Origin: CAZGXI01 sp964529715
GTDB lineage: Bacteria > Chloroflexota > Anaerolineae > Aggregatilineales > Ch27
NCBI GenBank assembly: GCA_964529715.1
Contig: CAZGXI010000001.1
Coordinates: forward strand, 198,879 to 262,878
DNA: 64,000 bases
Direction of reading: 5' to 3'
Made by a program: the position numbers and the translations under genes. This document shows, in pieces, positions 25,513 to 34,342 of the stretch. Below the pieces are notes generated by a model. That model saw only the letters and a list, made by a program, of their open reading frames with translations, ran no database searches and had not been told where the DNA came from. The first letter of the stretch is position 1. Each line of letters begins with the position of its first letter.

Positions 25513-26967
25513 ATGAGCACTCCCCTTTCTCCCGCCGAAAAGCAGTACCGCGCCGGGATCGACGCCTTCAAACACGGCGACACCCGCCGCGCCCGCGCCG
25601 CCGGCGGCCAGGCCGTCCGCCTTGACCCGCGCCACGCCCAGGCCTGGCTTGCGCTGGTGACGGTCGCCACCGACCCCGGCGAGCAGCTCTACTGCCTGCA
25701 CCGCGCCGGCGTGCTGCTGCCGGGGGATCAGCGCGTGCAGGAGAGCTACCGGGAGATCAAGGCGCGCTTTCCCCAGGCGCAGGAGCGCCCGTTGCCGGAA
25801 GTCGCGTCCCCGGCGGAAAAATTGCGCGCCGCCGCAGACCGCCGCGCCGCGCCCGCCGCCGATCCCTTCGCCCCGGCCCTGCCCACCCGCAAGCCGATCC
25901 GCAGCCTGGACACGTCCGAGGCGCTGCGCCAGGCCGCCCGGCTGCGCAAGAAGAACGACGAAGAGGCTGCGCTGCGCATCTACCTGGACATCCTGCGCGA
26001 AGACCCCGCCCAGCAGGAAGCCACCGCTGAGGCCGTGCAGATTTTTTCCCGCCGCAAACAGGTGATCGAGGCGATTGAGGTGCTGGAAGGCAGCCTCATC
26101 GCAGGCAACCGCGACCCCGGCGCGCTGATCTCCCTGGCGGAACTGCAACTGCACATCCGCAGCGGCAATCCCTGGGGTCTGCTGGCAGACCTGCGCGCCA
26201 TGCCGGACGTCAAAGCCGCTCAACTGCTGCGCGCCGCTAATCTCTACTGGAAGTACGGCCAGGATGGGGCCGCCTTCGCCACGCTGCATGAGGCCGAACA
26301 GCGCGATCCTCGCCACCAGCCCACGCTGCTGCGGCTGGCCGAACTCTACCGCGAGACCGGCCAGGAGGACCGCGCCCGCACTTATTTTCAGCGCACGGTG
26401 GACCTGGGTGCGCGCTCGGAGGCAGGCAAAACAGCCCAGGACATTCTACTAGAAGAAGCGCCCTACATCCCGCGCTTCGTGCAGACGCATCTGGCCTACG
26501 CCCTGCGCGAAGTGCTGGGCGTGGCGATCCTCTTTCTGCTGCTGGCGGCGCTAGACGCCGGGCTGAACTTCGCCCGCATCGACGCGGCAGGGTGGATCGG
26601 CGTCGGGATAAGCGTGCTGGGCGGCTACCTGGCGGTGACGGCCACGTCCTCCCCGGCGCAGGGCATTTTTGCACCGCTGCTGCGGGAGCCAGGCAAAGCC
26701 AAGCGGGAAGATCGGCCCCGGCGCGCGCGCGGCAGTGCGCCGCCCTCGCTGTCTACGGTAGAAGATGAGCCGTTGCCCATGCTACCCATACCGGTGCGCG
26801 TGCTGATGGGCGTGGTCGGCGGGTTGCTGCTGATCCTGGCGGCGACGCTGGTATTGCAACATAGCCTGGCAAGCACACAGGCTGCCCTCGGAACCGTCAA
26901 CCAGGGGCGCGTGCCCGACGTGGTGCTCGACCTGATGGATCAACTGTCGCGCATCTTCGGCCCCTGA
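25513..26967 (+). CDS. TPR-repeat membrane protein
   Basis: 484 residues from the ATG at 25513. Several tetratricopeptide-like units are visible (AEKQYRAGIDAFKHGDTRRA, YWKYGQDGAAFATLHEAEQRDP, LAELYRETGQEDRARTYFQR). Three membrane segments close the protein (about 352-373, 380-400 and 440-462). TPRs usually hold other proteins, so this could be an assembly factor at the membrane. The rhomboid protease gene begins 24 bases downstream and is probably in the same operon. Confidence 0.75.
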   Translation: MSTPLSPAEKQYRAGIDAFKHGDTRRARAAGGQAVRLDPRHAQAWLALVTVATDPGEQLYCLHRAGVLLPGDQRVQESYREIKARFPQAQERPLPEVASPAEKLRAAADRRAAPAADPFAPALPTRKPIRSLDTSEALRQAARLRKKNDEEAALRIYLDILREDPAQQEATAEAVQIFSRRKQVIEAIEVLEGSLIAGNRDPGALISLAELQLHIRSGNPWGLLADLRAMPDVKAAQLLRAANLYWKYGQDGAAFATLHEAEQRDPRHQPTLLRLAELYRETGQEDRARTYFQRTVDLGARSEAGKTAQDILLEEAPYIPRFVQTHLAYALREVLGVAILFLLLAALDAGLNFARIDAAGWIGVGISVLGGYLAVTATSSPAQGIFAPLLREPGKAKREDRPRRARGSAPPSLSTVEDEPLPMLPIPVRVLMGVVGGLLLILAATLVLQHSLASTQAALGTVNQGRVPDVVLDLMDQLSRIFGP

Positions 26968-26991
26968 TGGCCACCCTCCCCGGAGTACCCC

Positions 26992-27744
26992 ATGTATCCC
27001 CTACCCGTCGGTGATACGACCCGCGTCCGCTACCGGAGCTTTCCGCTGATCACGGTGCTGCTGATCGTAATCAACGTCCTGGTGTGGTTCTACGTCAACG
27101 TCATTCTGAGCTGGCGAACGACCCTGCTCTGGCCGGGCGAATCTTTCAACGATGGCGTCGTGGCCCGCCTGCTGTTCGGCACGGTCCCCTACGCCGTGCA
27201 GACGCAGCAGGGCATCGGCGCGCTGAGCACCATCACGGCGACCTTCATGCACGCGCCGGGCATTCTGCACATCTTCGGCAACATGGTGTTTCTGTGGGCC
27301 TTCGGGCGGCGCATCGAAGACGCCTGCGGGCCGGCGCGCTTTTTGCTGTTCTACCTGTTGGCCGGGCTGATCGCCAGCGCGGCCAGCGTGTTCATCCGGG
27401 GCGGCGGCGCGGTAGACCGGTTCATCCCCGGCATCGGGGCCAGCGGCGCCATTGCGGGCGTGATGGGCGCCTTCCTGGTGCTGTTCCCCGGCACGATCAT
27501 CACCACCGTGATCCTGATCGGCGTCATCCCCATCCCGATCCGCATCCCGATCCCGGCCCTTATCTACCTGGTATGGTGGCTGGCCCAGCAGATCGTCCCC
27601 ACGCTCCAGATCGTCCAGGGCAGCGACCCCGGTTATACGACCGACTTCGTGGCGCACCTGGCGGGGTTCTTCGGTGGGCTGCTGATCTTCCTGTTCGTGC
27701 GCAAAGATTTGCTCTACCGCTACCTCAGCGGCGCGAAGCTGTAA
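26992..27744 (+). CDS. Rhomboid-family intramembrane serine protease
   Basis: 250 residues, ATG with GGAG six bases upstream. The active-site Ser lies in GIGASGAIAGVMGAF and the His in DFVAHLAGFFGGLL; the preceding loop has HAPGILHIFGNMVFLWAFG with the conserved HxxxN. Six or seven membrane segments are present. The protease cuts transmembrane helices within the membrane; its substrate is unknown. The neighbouring TPR membrane protein may assist it. Confidence 0.92.
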   Translation: MYPLPVGDTTRVRYRSFPLITVLLIVINVLVWFYVNVILSWRTTLLWPGESFNDGVVARLLFGTVPYAVQTQQGIGALSTITATFMHAPGILHIFGNMVFLWAFGRRIEDACGPARFLLFYLLAGLIASAASVFIRGGGAVDRFIPGIGASGAIAGVMGAFLVLFPGTIITTVILIGVIPIPIRIPIPALIYLVWWLAQQIVPTLQIVQGSDPGYTTDFVAHLAGFFGGLLIFLFVRKDLLYRYLSGAKL

Positions 27745-27761
27745 GCGGCAGGCAAGAAATC

Positions 27762-27790
27762 TTGGCGTTTTGGTAGTTAAGAGTTATGAT
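27762..27790 (+). promoter_or_regulatory. Candidate promoter
   Basis: TTGGCG, a 17-base spacer and TATGAT, 36 bases before the GTG start at 27826. The same TTGGCG/17/TANAAT style recurs at 50017. Confidence 0.55.
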
Positions 27791-27825
27791 CAGGGTGGCA
27801 GAAATCTGATTCTGAGGGAACCACT

Positions 27826-28761
27826 GTGTCCGACGCCAAACACGATCGGGTTTACCTGGACCCGCACGACCCGGAAGAATCGCTGCGCCAGCTTCAGCAA
27901 GTCTACGATCTGGATGATGCGGCGCTGCCGATGTTGCGGCGCATCCTGGCGCTGTACCCGCGTCCGGTGCTGCTCTACGTAGACGAGGCCACCGCCCTGC
28001 AACTGGTCGATAATCCCCTGGTCGATCACTTCACCTTCAACATCCAGACTGACGAACTGGTGCTCTTTTCCCGCGACCCGATGACGTTCGTCGATGCCCT
28101 GGTGGAAATGGCAATGTACTTGGCCGGGTTCGTCACCCTGATGGGCGTGGAAGATACCTGGATGATCGAGTTCACCATCGGCGCCTGGAAGCCGGTCAGG
28201 AACCACATCAAGCGGCGGCTGGGCATCCCGGTCGAAGATCAGCCGCGCTACATCATCGGCCTGCCACCCGCGCCGGAGGACGCCCCGCTGGAAGACCCTT
28301 ACCCCTTCCGCACCCTGGTTTCGCAGTTGGACGTGGGGTCGTTCACCCAGATGATCCGGCTGGCCGCGCGTGACGACGTGGAAGTGAGCTTTCCCCAGGG
28401 AACCGATCCGCGCGTGATCGAGGTGTATGTGCGCGCCAAGACGGCCATGTATCAGGTAGCCGACGGTTTGGACCTGAACGACTGGCGCGAGTTCAACCGG
28501 CGGCTGCTGGCGACCGTGCAGCAGTTGGACGAGGAATACCAGCCGCATCGCCTGCCGATCCCGCTGTGGTGGCAGCGGTTGCAAGACGCGCAGAACGCCG
28601 CATCGGAATTCACCCCCAGCAGCGACCGCGCCCCTGCTCTGCCCGACGATCTGGCGGACAACCGCTCCGCGCCGCCGGAGGCGGACCAGGGCGAGCGGTG
28701 GAACCCGTTTGAGGAGTTCATCGCGGGGCTGTTCGGGGATGATGAGGAGTACCTTTCATGA
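27826..28761 (+). CDS. Hypothetical soluble protein
   Basis: 311 residues from a GTG. No known family is recognised. The N-terminal half looks alpha/beta (PVLLYVDEATALQLVDNPLV, DELVLFSRDPMTFVDALVEMAMYLAGFVTLMG), the C-terminal half is helical and ends in a charged, Pro-rich tail. No membrane segment. It overlaps the next gene by 4 bases (ATGA), so it is co-translated with the acetyltransferase. Confidence 0.65.
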   Translation: MSDAKHDRVYLDPHDPEESLRQLQQVYDLDDAALPMLRRILALYPRPVLLYVDEATALQLVDNPLVDHFTFNIQTDELVLFSRDPMTFVDALVEMAMYLAGFVTLMGVEDTWMIEFTIGAWKPVRNHIKRRLGIPVEDQPRYIIGLPPAPEDAPLEDPYPFRTLVSQLDVGSFTQMIRLAARDDVEVSFPQGTDPRVIEVYVRAKTAMYQVADGLDLNDWREFNRRLLATVQQLDEEYQPHRLPIPLWWQRLQDAQNAASEFTPSSDRAPALPDDLADNRSAPPEADQGERWNPFEEFIAGLFGDDEEYLS

Positions 28762-29360
28762 CGCCCCCCGCCCTTCGCCTGGCCACCGAAACCGACGCCG
28801 ACGCGGTCCTGGCGATCTACGCGCCCATCGTGCGTGAGACGGTTATCTCCTTCGAGCTGGAGCCGCCGACGCTCGAAGAGATGCGTTCGCGCATCCGCGA
28901 AACCCTGGCCCAACTGCCCTGGCTGGTCTGCGCGAACGGCGGGGATGTGCTCGGCTACGTCTACGCCCGCCCATTCCGGTCGCGTGCGGCTTACTGCTGG
29001 TCCGTTGAGGTGTCCGCTTATGTGCGCGCCGATTGTCGCCGGATGGGGATCGCGCGCGCACTGTATACGGCGCTGTTCGCCATCCTGACGCTGCAAGGTT
29101 ACTATAATGCCTACGCCGGGATCGCCCTGCCCAACCCGGCCAGCGTGGGCCTGCACGAGTCGCTGGGCTTCCACTTTTCCGGCGTGTATCGGCAGGCGGG
29201 CTACAAGCTGGGCGCGTGGCACGACGTGGGCTGGTGGCAGCGTTCCCTGCGCGATGACCGCGCCGATCCCCCCGCCCCGCCGCTGCCTCTGGACGCCGTC
29301 CGCGCGTCGGCGGGCTGGCAGGCCGCGCTGGACAGCGGGATCGCGCTTCTGAAAAGCTGA
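28758..29360 (+). CDS. GNAT acetyltransferase, phosphinothricin/methionine-sulfone type
   Basis: 200 residues. It shows the features of the PAT/MddA branch: IYAPIVRETVISFELEPPTLEEM, EVSAYVRADCRRMGIARALY (acetyl-CoA loop), GIALPNPASVGLHESLGFHFSGVYRQAGYKLGAWHDVGWWQ. These enzymes acetylate phosphinothricin, methionine sulfoximine or related amino acids. Its start overlaps the upstream stop, marking the beginning of a run of small enzyme genes to 32399. Confidence 0.9.
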   Translation: MTPPALRLATETDADAVLAIYAPIVRETVISFELEPPTLEEMRSRIRETLAQLPWLVCANGGDVLGYVYARPFRSRAAYCWSVEVSAYVRADCRRMGIARALYTALFAILTLQGYYNAYAGIALPNPASVGLHESLGFHFSGVYRQAGYKLGAWHDVGWWQRSLRDDRADPPAPPLPLDAVRASAGWQAALDSGIALLKS

Positions 29361-29375
29361 GCGAGAAAACCGATC

Positions 29376-29735
29376 ATGCAAAAAATCAACCTGGCGCAGA
29401 AATTCAGCCTGTTCAGCGACACCTGGAGTCCGAAGATCGCCGCCGAGTTAAACGGCCAGTACGTCAAACTCGCCAGGCTCAAGGGCGAGTTCGTGTGGCA
29501 CCACCACGAGGTCGAGGATGAGCTGTTCCTCGTGGTCAAGGGGCAGTTGACGATCCAGTTCCGCGACGGCGACGTGGTGCTGGATGAGGGCGAGTTCATC
29601 GTGATCCCCGCCGGGGTGGAACACCGCCCCGTCGCGGCGGAAGAGGCGCACGTCGTCCTGTTCGAGCCGAAGTCCACGCTCAACACGGGCAACGTGCAGG
29701 ACGAGCGCACCAAAGCGAACCTCGAAAGGATTTAG
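29376..29735 (+). CDS. Cupin-domain protein
   Basis: 119 residues. Cupin motif 1 is HHHEVEDELFLVVKG and motif 2 is GEFIVIPAGVEHRPVA, giving the three His and one Glu metal site. Small single-cupin proteins of this type are often epimerases, dioxygenases or binding proteins; the exact role is unknown. It is followed 4 bases later by a VOC gene. Confidence 0.88.
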   Translation: MQKINLAQKFSLFSDTWSPKIAAELNGQYVKLARLKGEFVWHHHEVEDELFLVVKGQLTIQFRDGDVVLDEGEFIVIPAGVEHRPVAAEEAHVVLFEPKSTLNTGNVQDERTKANLERI

Positions 29736-29739
29736 GCCG

Positions 29740-30078
29740 GTGGTCAAACTCCTGGGTGTCACCCGCGTCACGTCCGATCTGGAAGCGTCGAAGCGGTTCT
29801 GCGAGGACGTGTTGGGCTTCGAGCCGGACAGCTTCTACGGGCCGACGCGCTGGCAGTCCTACAAAGCGCAGGAGGGCGTGTTCTTTGCAATTGGCGAAGC
29901 GCCCGGCTCGACCGACGAAATCTCCTTCACCGTCTCCGCCGTAGAGGCCCTGTGGGAGCAGGTTCGGGACCGAGCCGAGGTGGTCTGCCCGCTCGAAAAG
30001 ACGTCCTGGGGAACATACCGCTTCGTCGTGAAAGACCCGGACGGCAACCTGCTAGCCTTCGGACAGGGCAGCGCATGA
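29740..30078 (+). CDS. VOC/glyoxalase-superfamily protein
   Basis: 112 residues from a GTG. The paired beta-alpha-beta-beta-beta modules are evident (VTRVTSDLEASKRFCEDVLGF and YRFVVKDPDGNLLAFGQ). The usual metal ligands are partly missing (no His in the first strand), so it may bind rather than catalyse. Its stop overlaps the next start (ATGA). Confidence 0.85.
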   Translation: MVKLLGVTRVTSDLEASKRFCEDVLGFEPDSFYGPTRWQSYKAQEGVFFAIGEAPGSTDEISFTVSAVEALWEQVRDRAEVVCPLEKTSWGTYRFVVKDPDGNLLAFGQGSA

Positions 30079-30656
30079 TCCGCATCCTCACGCCTGCCTT
30101 CAACATCGCGCCCGGCGGCCCGGCCAGCGAAGAGCCGGAAATTGTGCTGGATCGCTGCGTGGAACTCGGCGCGACCTTTTGCCTGCCGCATCAGTGTGTC
30201 ACCGACGCGCTGCTGGACCGCATGACCGGCACGATCCGCGACCTGAACAGGTACACGCGCCTGATCCGCGCGCGCGGCATGATCCCCGGCCTCTCCACCC
30301 ACATGCCAGAAACGGTGGTCATCGCGGACCGGATGAACGCCGACGTGGAGACCTACATCCAGCTTTACAACGCGGCGGGCTTCTTGATGCAGGTCGAGGC
30401 CGACTGGGTGATGCGCATTATCGCCAACGCCAAAAAGCCGATCATGACGATCAAGCCGCTGGCGGCGGGGCGGCTGCTGCCGGTGGTGGGGCTGGCCTTC
30501 GTGTGGAACACCATCCGCGACCAGGACATGGTCACCATCGGCGCGACCACGCCGGATGAGGCGTGCGAGTCCATCGAAATCTCCCTGGACCTGCTCAACC
30601 GCCGCATCCCCGACAACGGCCTGCAAAAGACACGCAGCAAGAAGTCATTGGAGTAA
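30075..30656 (+). CDS. TIM-barrel-like protein, possibly a shortened aldo/keto-reductase relative
   Basis: 193 residues from the ATG at 30075 that overlaps the VOC stop. The pattern of strands and helices (ILTPAFNIAPGG, YIQLYNAAGFLMQVEAD, PIMTIKPLAAGRL, MVTIGATTPDEACESIEI) looks like the second half of an oxidoreductase or aldolase barrel. A complete barrel would need about 250-300 residues, so this is either a compact variant or a 5'-truncated gene. Identity is uncertain. Confidence 0.55.
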   Translation: MIRILTPAFNIAPGGPASEEPEIVLDRCVELGATFCLPHQCVTDALLDRMTGTIRDLNRYTRLIRARGMIPGLSTHMPETVVIADRMNADVETYIQLYNAAGFLMQVEADWVMRIIANAKKPIMTIKPLAAGRLLPVVGLAFVWNTIRDQDMVTIGATTPDEACESIEISLDLLNRRIPDNGLQKTRSKKSLE

Positions 30657-30660
30657 AGCC

Positions 30661-31782
30661 GTGGAACCTGTTCAAACCGTTGACAAGAGCCGGGAAAAGA
30701 TCGCCCGCCACTGGTCGGAGGTAGCGCCGGACGTGGAGCGGTGTTTCTTCGGCTTTCCACCGCTGCGGCCATACCAGATCAAATGGGCGTTCGGGGAACG
30801 TCTGGCCGAGACGCACCGGGATAACCCCTACTGGGCCGAGGACATCTTCATCACGGAATATCTGCGCAACCGCCCTGTCGAAGCGGTGCTCAGCCTGTGC
30901 TGCGGCTTCGGCGAAGTCGAGCGGCGGTTCGTCAGCCAGATGCCCGGCATCCAGACCTGCCTTGCGGTTGACCTCGCTCCCGGCGCGCTGGAAACCGCCC
31001 GTCAGCACGCCAAAGACGCCGGGATGGATCGCACCATCCGCTACATCCAGGCGGACCTGAATCACTATCCCTGGGAGGTGGAAAAGTACGACCTCGTTAT
31101 CGCCAACGGCGCGTTGCACCACCTGGCGAACCTGGAGAACGTGATCGCGGGCATCAAAGCCACGCTCAAGCCCGGCGGCATCCTGTACGCCAACGAACAC
31201 GTCGGCGCTTCGTACCAGGATTACCCGCCGCGCCAGTTGGAACTGATCAATGCGGCGGCCTATTTGGTGCCCCCTGAACTGCGCGGCAGAATCGGGACGC
31301 CGTTCCGCCATTCCCATCGGCTGCTGTTCTGGATTCACCAGTTGTATTACATCCTGCGGGGCGACGTCTGGATTCCCGATCCGCAGGAGCGGCCCGGCTG
31401 GTCGGGCAAGCGAAAACGGCTGGCGTCTGTGCTGCGCTCTCTGGCGCGCCGGCGGCGGGGCGGTCAGGCAGCGCCGTTCCGGTTCGGCATCCTGCACGAC
31501 ACGCCCAAGCCACGCTTTCTACGCAGCGACCCGTCCGAGTGCGTCCGCTCCGCCGACATCCTGCCGCTCATCCGCAGCGCCTTTGCTGACGTGGAAGTGC
31601 ATCCCTATGGCGGGGCCATCCTGGCCTACGCGCTGGACAACCGCTTCTACGACTGCTACGACGCCAACAATCCCGTGCACCGGGCCACGCTGGACCTGCT
31701 GTGCCGGTTGGAGGAGCACTATACGCAGATGGGTGAGCTAAGCGCCGAACACGCCGTGATCATCGCACGGAAGCCCGCATGA
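30661..31782 (+). CDS. Class I SAM-dependent methyltransferase with C-terminal extension
   Basis: 373 residues from a GTG with GGAG seven bases upstream. The methyltransferase core covers about 55-180: VLSLCCGFGEVERRF (motif I, with CC in place of the usual DxG), CLAVDLAPGALETARQHA, and YDLVIANGALHHLANLENVI. A further 190 residues follow that are rich in Arg and aromatic residues and unlike common methyltransferases; they may recognise a large substrate. It overlaps the next methyltransferase gene by 4 bases. Confidence 0.85.
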   Translation: MEPVQTVDKSREKIARHWSEVAPDVERCFFGFPPLRPYQIKWAFGERLAETHRDNPYWAEDIFITEYLRNRPVEAVLSLCCGFGEVERRFVSQMPGIQTCLAVDLAPGALETARQHAKDAGMDRTIRYIQADLNHYPWEVEKYDLVIANGALHHLANLENVIAGIKATLKPGGILYANEHVGASYQDYPPRQLELINAAAYLVPPELRGRIGTPFRHSHRLLFWIHQLYYILRGDVWIPDPQERPGWSGKRKRLASVLRSLARRRRGGQAAPFRFGILHDTPKPRFLRSDPSECVRSADILPLIRSAFADVEVHPYGGAILAYALDNRFYDCYDANNPVHRATLDLLCRLEEHYTQMGELSAEHAVIIARKPA

Positions 31783-32399
31783 CCGACACGCCCCCTCTCC
31801 CGCCCTACGAACGCTACCTGGCCGCCTACAGCGCCGACGCGCCACCGCCCTGGGATTCGGGCATCGTGCCGCCGGAAGTGCGCGCTCTGGTGGAAGGCGA
31901 TTCTCCGCTACCGCCAGGCCGCGCCTTCGATGCCGGCTGCGGGACGGGCGTCAGTTCGGTGTATCTCGCTTCGCATGGCTGGCAGGTGACAGGCTCAGAC
32001 TGGATCGAGGCGGCGCTCGAAAAGGCGCGCGCGCGGGCCGCGCAGGCCGGGCTGAGCGAGGAGCAGGTCCGTTTTGTGCGCGCCGACCTGACCGCGCCGG
32101 ACGCCCTGCCGGATCACCCGCCCGTGTCGCTGTGGCTGGACGTGGGCTGCGTGCATGGCTTTTCGCCGGAAGCGCGCGCCGTTTACGCCGCGCACGCAAC
32201 GCGGCTGGTCGCGCCGGGCGGAATATTGCTGATCTACGCCTGGGGGCGGCACGAGCGGGACGGACACCTGGCCGGGCTGGATCAGGAGGACGCAGCAGCC
32301 GCCTTCGCCCCGGCGTTTACCCTCGTCCACGCCGATCACGGCCAGGAAGCAACCAACACCGCCGTCCCCGCCGCCTGGTACACCCTCAGGCGCGTCTGA
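31779..32399 (+). CDS. Class I SAM-dependent methyltransferase
   Basis: 206 residues. Motif I FDAGCGTGVSSVYLASHGW (about 49-67), VTGSDWIEAALEKARA, and VSLWLDVGCVHGFSPEAR. The overall form resembles thiopurine/TehB-like methyltransferases that act on small molecules. It begins in the stop codon of the preceding methyltransferase and closes this operon. Confidence 0.88.
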   Translation: MTDTPPLPPYERYLAAYSADAPPPWDSGIVPPEVRALVEGDSPLPPGRAFDAGCGTGVSSVYLASHGWQVTGSDWIEAALEKARARAAQAGLSEEQVRFVRADLTAPDALPDHPPVSLWLDVGCVHGFSPEARAVYAAHATRLVAPGGILLIYAWGRHERDGHLAGLDQEDAAAAFAPAFTLVHADHGQEATNTAVPAAWYTLRRV

Positions 32400-32459
32400 A
32401 GAAGCCCGACGCGCTATAGAGGAAGCATTGCATATGCTGATTGCTGACGGCTGACTGCC

Positions 32460-33431
32460 CTATTTCGCCAGCACGCGCGCCAGCTCCCACAAGTCCAGGT
32501 CCAGGCTCTTCTTGTTGGCAACCACCTCCGCCAGCGGCGTCGGGGTGATGCGGTCGCCCAACAACCCAACCAGCACGCCATGCTCGCCCCGTTCCAGGCA
32601 GGCAGTCGCGCCCGCAGCCAGGCGCGTCGCCAGCAGGCGGTCGAAAGCCGTCGGCGCGCCGCCGCGCTGGACGTGCCCCAGCTTGGTCACGCGCAGGTCG
32701 AAGCCCACCTCATCGCGCCGTGTCTGGAAATAAGCCGTCAGTCTGTCGGCGTCATACTCGGCCCCTTCGGCCACGACGGCAATCGCGTGCGCCTTGCCGC
32801 GCTCGTAGGCGTCGCGCAGTTCGGCGGCCATCGTTTGGGGATCGGTTTTCACCTCTGGGATGACGATGAACTCCGCGCCCCCGGCGATCCCGGCCATCAG
32901 CGCCAGGTAGCCACAGTTGCGGCCCATCACCTCCACCAGAAACGCGCGCTGATGCGATTCCGCCGTAACTTTGAGCCGGTCGATGGCTTCCAGGGCGATG
33001 TTGAGCGCCGTATCGACGCCGATGGTGATGTCTGAGCCGAACAGGTCGTTGTCGATGGTCGAGGCCACACCGACTACCGGATAGCCCATTTGCGACAGGG
33101 CGTGCGCGCCGGTCTGCGAGCCGTTGCCGCCGATAACCACCAGCCCCTCGATCTCCTGCTGGTTCAACTCGCGCAGGGCCTTCATGCGCCCGGCCTCTTC
33201 TTTGAACTCCGGGCAGCGCGCGCTGCCCAACATGGTGCCGCCTCGCTGAATGATGTTGCTCACATTGCGGCGGCGCAGGGGAACGAAGTTGCCGTTGATC
33301 AACCCGGCATAGCCATGTTCGACCCCAAACACCTCCCAGCCCTTCTCGATTCCCGTCCGTACGACGGCGCGAATGGCCGCGTTCATCCCTGGGGCGTCGC
33401 CGCCGCTGGTCAACACTGCAATGCGCTTCAT
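32460..33431 (-). CDS. pfkA: 6-phosphofructokinase
   Basis: 323 residues from the ATG at 33431. Signatures: TSGGDAPGMNAAIR, GGNGSQTGAHAL, ASTIDNDLFGSDITIGVDTALN, EVMGRNCGYLALMAGI and RVTKLGHVQRGGAPTAFDR, so it phosphorylates fructose 6-phosphate in glycolysis. The Gly after GGN fits an ATP enzyme. Two positions are unusual: Asn replaces the Mg-binding Asp of GGDGS, and Ser precedes TIDND where ATP enzymes usually have Gly and PPi enzymes Lys. Phosphoryl donor should therefore be tested. Confidence 0.93.
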   Translation of the reverse strand: MKRIAVLTSGGDAPGMNAAIRAVVRTGIEKGWEVFGVEHGYAGLINGNFVPLRRRNVSNIIQRGGTMLGSARCPEFKEEAGRMKALRELNQQEIEGLVVIGGNGSQTGAHALSQMGYPVVGVASTIDNDLFGSDITIGVDTALNIALEAIDRLKVTAESHQRAFLVEVMGRNCGYLALMAGIAGGAEFIVIPEVKTDPQTMAAELRDAYERGKAHAIAVVAEGAEYDADRLTAYFQTRRDEVGFDLRVTKLGHVQRGGAPTAFDRLLATRLAAGATACLERGEHGVLVGLLGDRITPTPLAEVVANKKSLDLDLWELARVLAK

Positions 33432-33543
33432 GCCTGCTCTCCCCTTCCAACCCAAACCCCACCGGGGCGTTCGACTGAGCGCCCTCTACCATACCACCTT
33501 TTGCGGATTCCGTTGGGCAATGTCTGGGGCCGGCCCACTGCTC

Positions 33544-33957
33544 TCAGACAAAGGCGCGCGTATTCCAACCGGCCAGGATGTCCAGCAATTCGTCGGGGTC
33601 CACCGGCTTAGGCAAAAACAGGCTGGCGCCTGCGGCCAACAGGGCATGGCGTTTTTCTGGTGTGGCCGAGATGGCAATGATCGGGATCGAGGCCGTGCTG
33701 GGATCGGCGTGCAACCGTCGGCATACTTCGCAGCCATCCAGATCGGGCAGCCTGTAGGTGGTGGTGATCAGATCAGGGAGGTGCGATAGCGCCAACCGCA
33801 GCCCACGCTGAGCGGTATCTGCTTCCAACACCCGATACCCGGCCATCGTCAACAGATCGACAAGACAACCGCGCAGGTAACGGTCCGACTCAATAACGAG
33901 AATAGATATAGGATGACTCACGGCGGTCAACCATCGTCCTTCCAGAGACGGGAACAT
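33544..33957 (-). CDS. Degenerate receiver-domain protein
   Basis: 137 residues if started at the ATG 33957 (ATG 33972 or GTG 33921 are alternatives). The fold is CheY-like: ILVIESDRYLRGCLVDLL, DLITTTYRLPDLDGCEVCRRL, IIAISATPEK, SLFLPKPVDPDELL. The phosphoacceptor Asp is replaced by Thr (PDLITTTYRLP) and one acidic pocket residue is Ser, so it cannot be phosphorylated in the normal way. It follows feoC within 7 bases and may be the last gene of the feo operon. Confidence 0.8.
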   Translation of the reverse strand: MFPSLEGRWLTAVSHPISILVIESDRYLRGCLVDLLTMAGYRVLEADTAQRGLRLALSHLPDLITTTYRLPDLDGCEVCRRLHADPSTASIPIIAISATPEKRHALLAAGASLFLPKPVDPDELLDILAGWNTRAFV

Positions 33958-33964
33958 ATTCCAA

Positions 33965-34282
33965 TTATACATCAATCCCGGTCTTATGGAATATATTACA
34001 ACTGGCACAACCTGGAATAAACTCCGCCGCCGTTTCACTTTCTGGCGCCAGTTCATAACGCCGGGGCAGTCGCGCGACGAAAGGACATCCCCGCGCGCCG
34101 TCGCACGAACTGCACATCTGCTCATCGCTCACAGCGCGTAGCTTCCCCTTGCGCACCCAGTGCTCGATCATGCCCTCCAGCGTCCCGCGCTCAACGCCCA
34201 GTTCGCGCGCCACCTGTCCCAATGACAGCGGCACAGACGCCTGCTCAAACATCGTTAACACCTGTCGCAGCATCGTTGTCAT
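33965..34282 (-). CDS. feoC: FeoC-like iron-sulfur regulator
   Basis: 105 residues. A winged-helix N-terminus (LRQVLTMFEQASVPLSLGQVARELGVERGTLEGMIEHWVRKGKL) is followed by Cys clusters CSSCDGARGCPF (residues about 57-68) and GCASC (about 91-95). FeoC proteins modulate or stabilise FeoB, and the Cys residues may hold an Fe-S cluster. The extra GCASC makes it slightly longer than enterobacterial FeoC. It lies 61 bases after feoB. Confidence 0.85.
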   Translation of the reverse strand: MTTMLRQVLTMFEQASVPLSLGQVARELGVERGTLEGMIEHWVRKGKLRAVSDEQMCSSCDGARGCPFVARLPRRYELAPESETAAEFIPGCASCNIFHKTGIDV

Positions 34283-34342
34283 GATTTTGATTGCACTCCG
34301 CCAAAACAGGACACGGCGCGCCGTGTCCCTCCCACCGATGCG

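Noticed and set aside
32391..32413. Terminator between methyltransferase and pfkA
   Set aside because: CGCGTC/GACGCG gives only a 6-bp stem with an 11-base loop and no T-tract.
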